Shown here: positions 62,513 to 64,000 of the stretch, piece by piece
Numbering within the stretch: position 1 is the stretch's first letter
Layout of the letters: the number at the start of each line of letters is the position of its first letter
Assembly: GCF_023700005.1 (NCBI RefSeq)
Contig: NZ_JAMLJK010000001.1
Coordinates: forward strand, 1,079,366 to 1,143,365
Length of the DNA: 64,000 nt
Reading direction: 5' to 3'
Source: Larsenimonas rhizosphaerae
Lineage (GTDB): Bacteria; Pseudomonadota; Gammaproteobacteria; Pseudomonadales; Halomonadaceae
Notes under the pieces: generated by a model
What the model saw: only the letters and a program-made list of their open reading frames with translations
Databases searched by the model: none
Told to the model about the DNA's origin: nothing
Translations under genes and position numbers: made by a program

Positions 62513-64000
62513 ATGTCTAATCCAGCAGCCGTCGAGTCTTCCCGGCCGTCAGTCATTCCGCCCTTGCCCTCCGCTGCAATGCGAACACCCAGTGGGCTTT
62601 ACTCCGTTCCGCTTGAACCTGGCAAACCCATTCTCTTTGTTACCTCCGAACTGGCTGATTTTGTCAAGGTTGGCGGGCTTGGTGATGTATCAGCCGCGCT
62701 GCCACGGGCATTGCTGCGCTATTACGACATGCGTGTCCTGATGCCGGCTTACAGGGAGGTTGTCGAAAGCCTGTGGCCCATCGAGATTGTTGCACACCTG
62801 CCGGGACTTGCCGAGATTCCGGCCTGCGACCTTGGTCGGGTTTATCTCCCGGAGGGTCTGATTGTCTATGTGCTGGTATGTCCGGAACTTTTTGAACGTC
62901 CCGGCAGCCCGTACCTGGACGAGCACGGACGGGAATGGCCGGATAATCATATCCGGTTTGCTCGCTTGTCCCTGGCTGCGGCACAAATGACGAGTCTTGA
63001 GGGTGATGTATTCAGTGACAACGGTTGGCACCCGGAGCTTTTGCATCTGAATGACTGGCAAACCGGTCTGACGCCTGCCTACCTGCGCTGGGAAGGTGAT
63101 GAAACGCCGTGCGTCTATACCATTCACAATCTGGCCTATCAGGGCGTTTACGGTGTCGATCGGCTGGCATCGCTGGGCATTCCCGAGCATGCCTTTACCG
63201 AGGAAGGGCTGTCCTTTTATAACCAGCTCTCCTTCATGAAGGCAGGGATCGTTTACAGTGACCACATCACGACGGTCAGTGAAACCTACGCTCGGGAGAT
63301 AACGACGCCCGAATTTGGCTGTGGCCTGGAAGGGTTGCTGTCTTCCTGCGCCGAGCAGGGCCGATTGAGCGGGATAACCAATGGCATTGATGACAGCTGG
63401 GATCCAAAGACGGATGCCTATCTGGCCTGTGCCTTTGCGACCAACGACTGGGCCGGCAAGCGCGTCAATACCGAGCACGTTCGTCGCATGTTCCGTCTTG
63501 CGGTCAGCCATGGGCCGCTATTTGCGGTCGTGTCGCGGCTGGTACACCAGAAGGGGCTGGACATGACGATTGCTGCTGCCGAATCGATCGTGCGTGCCGG
63601 TGGTCAGCTGGTGGTCATTGGTTGTGGTGAACCGGCCATCGAGGAGGCCCTGCGTAATCTCGAGGCACGTTTCCCGGGCGCCATCGGAGTTTATATCGGT
63701 TTCAGCGAGCGTGAGGCCCGCTGCATCTTTGCCGGCAGCGACTTCCTGTTGATGCCGTCCCGGTTTGAGCCCTGCGGGTTATCGCAGATGTACGCCCAGC
63801 GCTTCGGCTCCCTGCCGGTAGCGCACCGTACCGGTGGACTGGCCGACACCATCGAAGATGGGGTAACCGGCTTTTTGTTCAATGAACTGCATCAATCGGA
63901 TTTTCAGCATGCCATTGACCGGGCCTTCCGGGTGTATGGCTGTACTGAACTGTTCTATGCCATGCGGCGTGCGGCCATGGCGATCTACTATCAGTGGCGG
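62513..64000 (+). CDS. glgA: Glycogen synthase (ADP-glucose), 3' end beyond window
   Basis: The ATG at 62513 is preceded by GAGGT. 496 codons are visible and the frame is open at the edge. It is a GT5-family synthase: the ADP-glucose-binding KVGGLGDV begins at K52, and the later HLNDWQTGL, CVYTIHNLAYQGVYG, ITNGIDDSWDP and PSRFEPCGLSQMYAQRFG motifs are all present. The N-terminus carries about 38 residues before the conserved start (ILFVTSELADF), a feature also seen in Pseudomonas-type GlgA. It builds alpha-1,4-glucan for glycogen. Other glg genes may follow outside the window. Confidence 0.95.
   Translation, partial: MSNPAAVESSRPSVIPPLPSAAMRTPSGLYSVPLEPGKPILFVTSELADFVKVGGLGDVSAALPRALLRYYDMRVLMPAYREVVESLWPIEIVAHLPGLAEIPACDLGRVYLPEGLIVYVLVCPELFERPGSPYLDEHGREWPDNHIRFARLSLAAAQMTSLEGDVFSDNGWHPELLHLNDWQTGLTPAYLRWEGDETPCVYTIHNLAYQGVYGVDRLASLGIPEHAFTEEGLSFYNQLSFMKAGIVYSDHITTVSETYAREITTPEFGCGLEGLLSSCAEQGRLSGITNGIDDSWDPKTDAYLACAFATNDWAGKRVNTEHVRRMFRLAVSHGPLFAVVSRLVHQKGLDMTIAAAESIVRAGGQLVVIGCGEPAIEEALRNLEARFPGAIGVYIGFSEREARCIFAGSDFLLMPSRFEPCGLSQMYAQRFGSLPVAHRTGGLADTIEDGVTGFLFNELHQSDFQHAIDRAFRVYGCTELFYAMRRAAMAIYYQWR

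Overview
The window looks like chromosomal DNA of a free-living, probably halophilic gammaproteobacterium. The mix of genes fits Halomonadaceae (Halomonas, Kushneria, Chromohalobacter): an LpxO-type hydroxylase, a DUF4168 exported protein, a cupredoxin/GGDEF-EAL/DUF3034 trio, many TRAP and tripartite tricarboxylate (TTT) transporters, and oxidative pentose catabolism. There is no rRNA or ribosomal protein gene here, so this placement is inference from gene content.

Layout. 1-14.9 kb is a housekeeping and stress region: a LysR regulator divergent from frmA-frmB (glutathione-dependent formaldehyde detoxification), mtgA, an HNH nuclease, a LapG-like protease, a DUF4168 protein, an AEC permease, a truncated-globin lipoprotein, a translationally coupled c-di-GMP operon (cupredoxin, GGDEF/EAL, DUF3034 barrel), a phosphopantetheinyl transferase with lpxO, dkgB and a YceI-like protein. 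14.9-20.9 kb is a small accessory island between a CAU tRNA and an efflux locus. It carries an intact mcrB-mcrC pair, the 3' end of a helicase gene, an unusual tRNA-Thr(CGU), an orphan membrane protein and a frameshifted relic that reads like a phospholipase D-type domain.

20.9-28.7 kb is an AdeRS/AdeAB-like efflux locus: a two-component system divergent from an adaptor and RND pump, with an SmvA-like MFS pump where an outer-membrane channel might be expected. 28.8-45.1 kb holds three acid-uptake operons: TRAP plus an SMP-30 lactonase, TTT plus an amidohydrolase, and a second TTT plus an amidohydrolase with two paralogous binding proteins. An RraA-like protein, a 2-hydroxyacid dehydrogenase and a LysR regulator lie among them. 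In all three operons the large permease gene runs directly, by overlap or a 3-nt gap, into a lactonase-type hydrolase gene.

45.6-52.7 kb encodes D-xylose oxidation of the Weimberg type: xylX, a ROK regulator, xylB, a sugar/H+ symporter and xylD. The lactonase and the final semialdehyde dehydrogenase are not in this cluster. 53.0-57.9 kb is a second catabolic unit: a LacI regulator divergent from a DapA-family lyase, an Nramp-related transporter without the metal-binding residues, and a DcaP-type porin. 58.2-64.0 kb has a YcaD-like MFS protein, a proline-rich small protein, TspO, a YjfB-like small protein, a small membrane protein, a 1-kb non-coding stretch with strong hairpins, and the start of glgA, which runs off the right edge.
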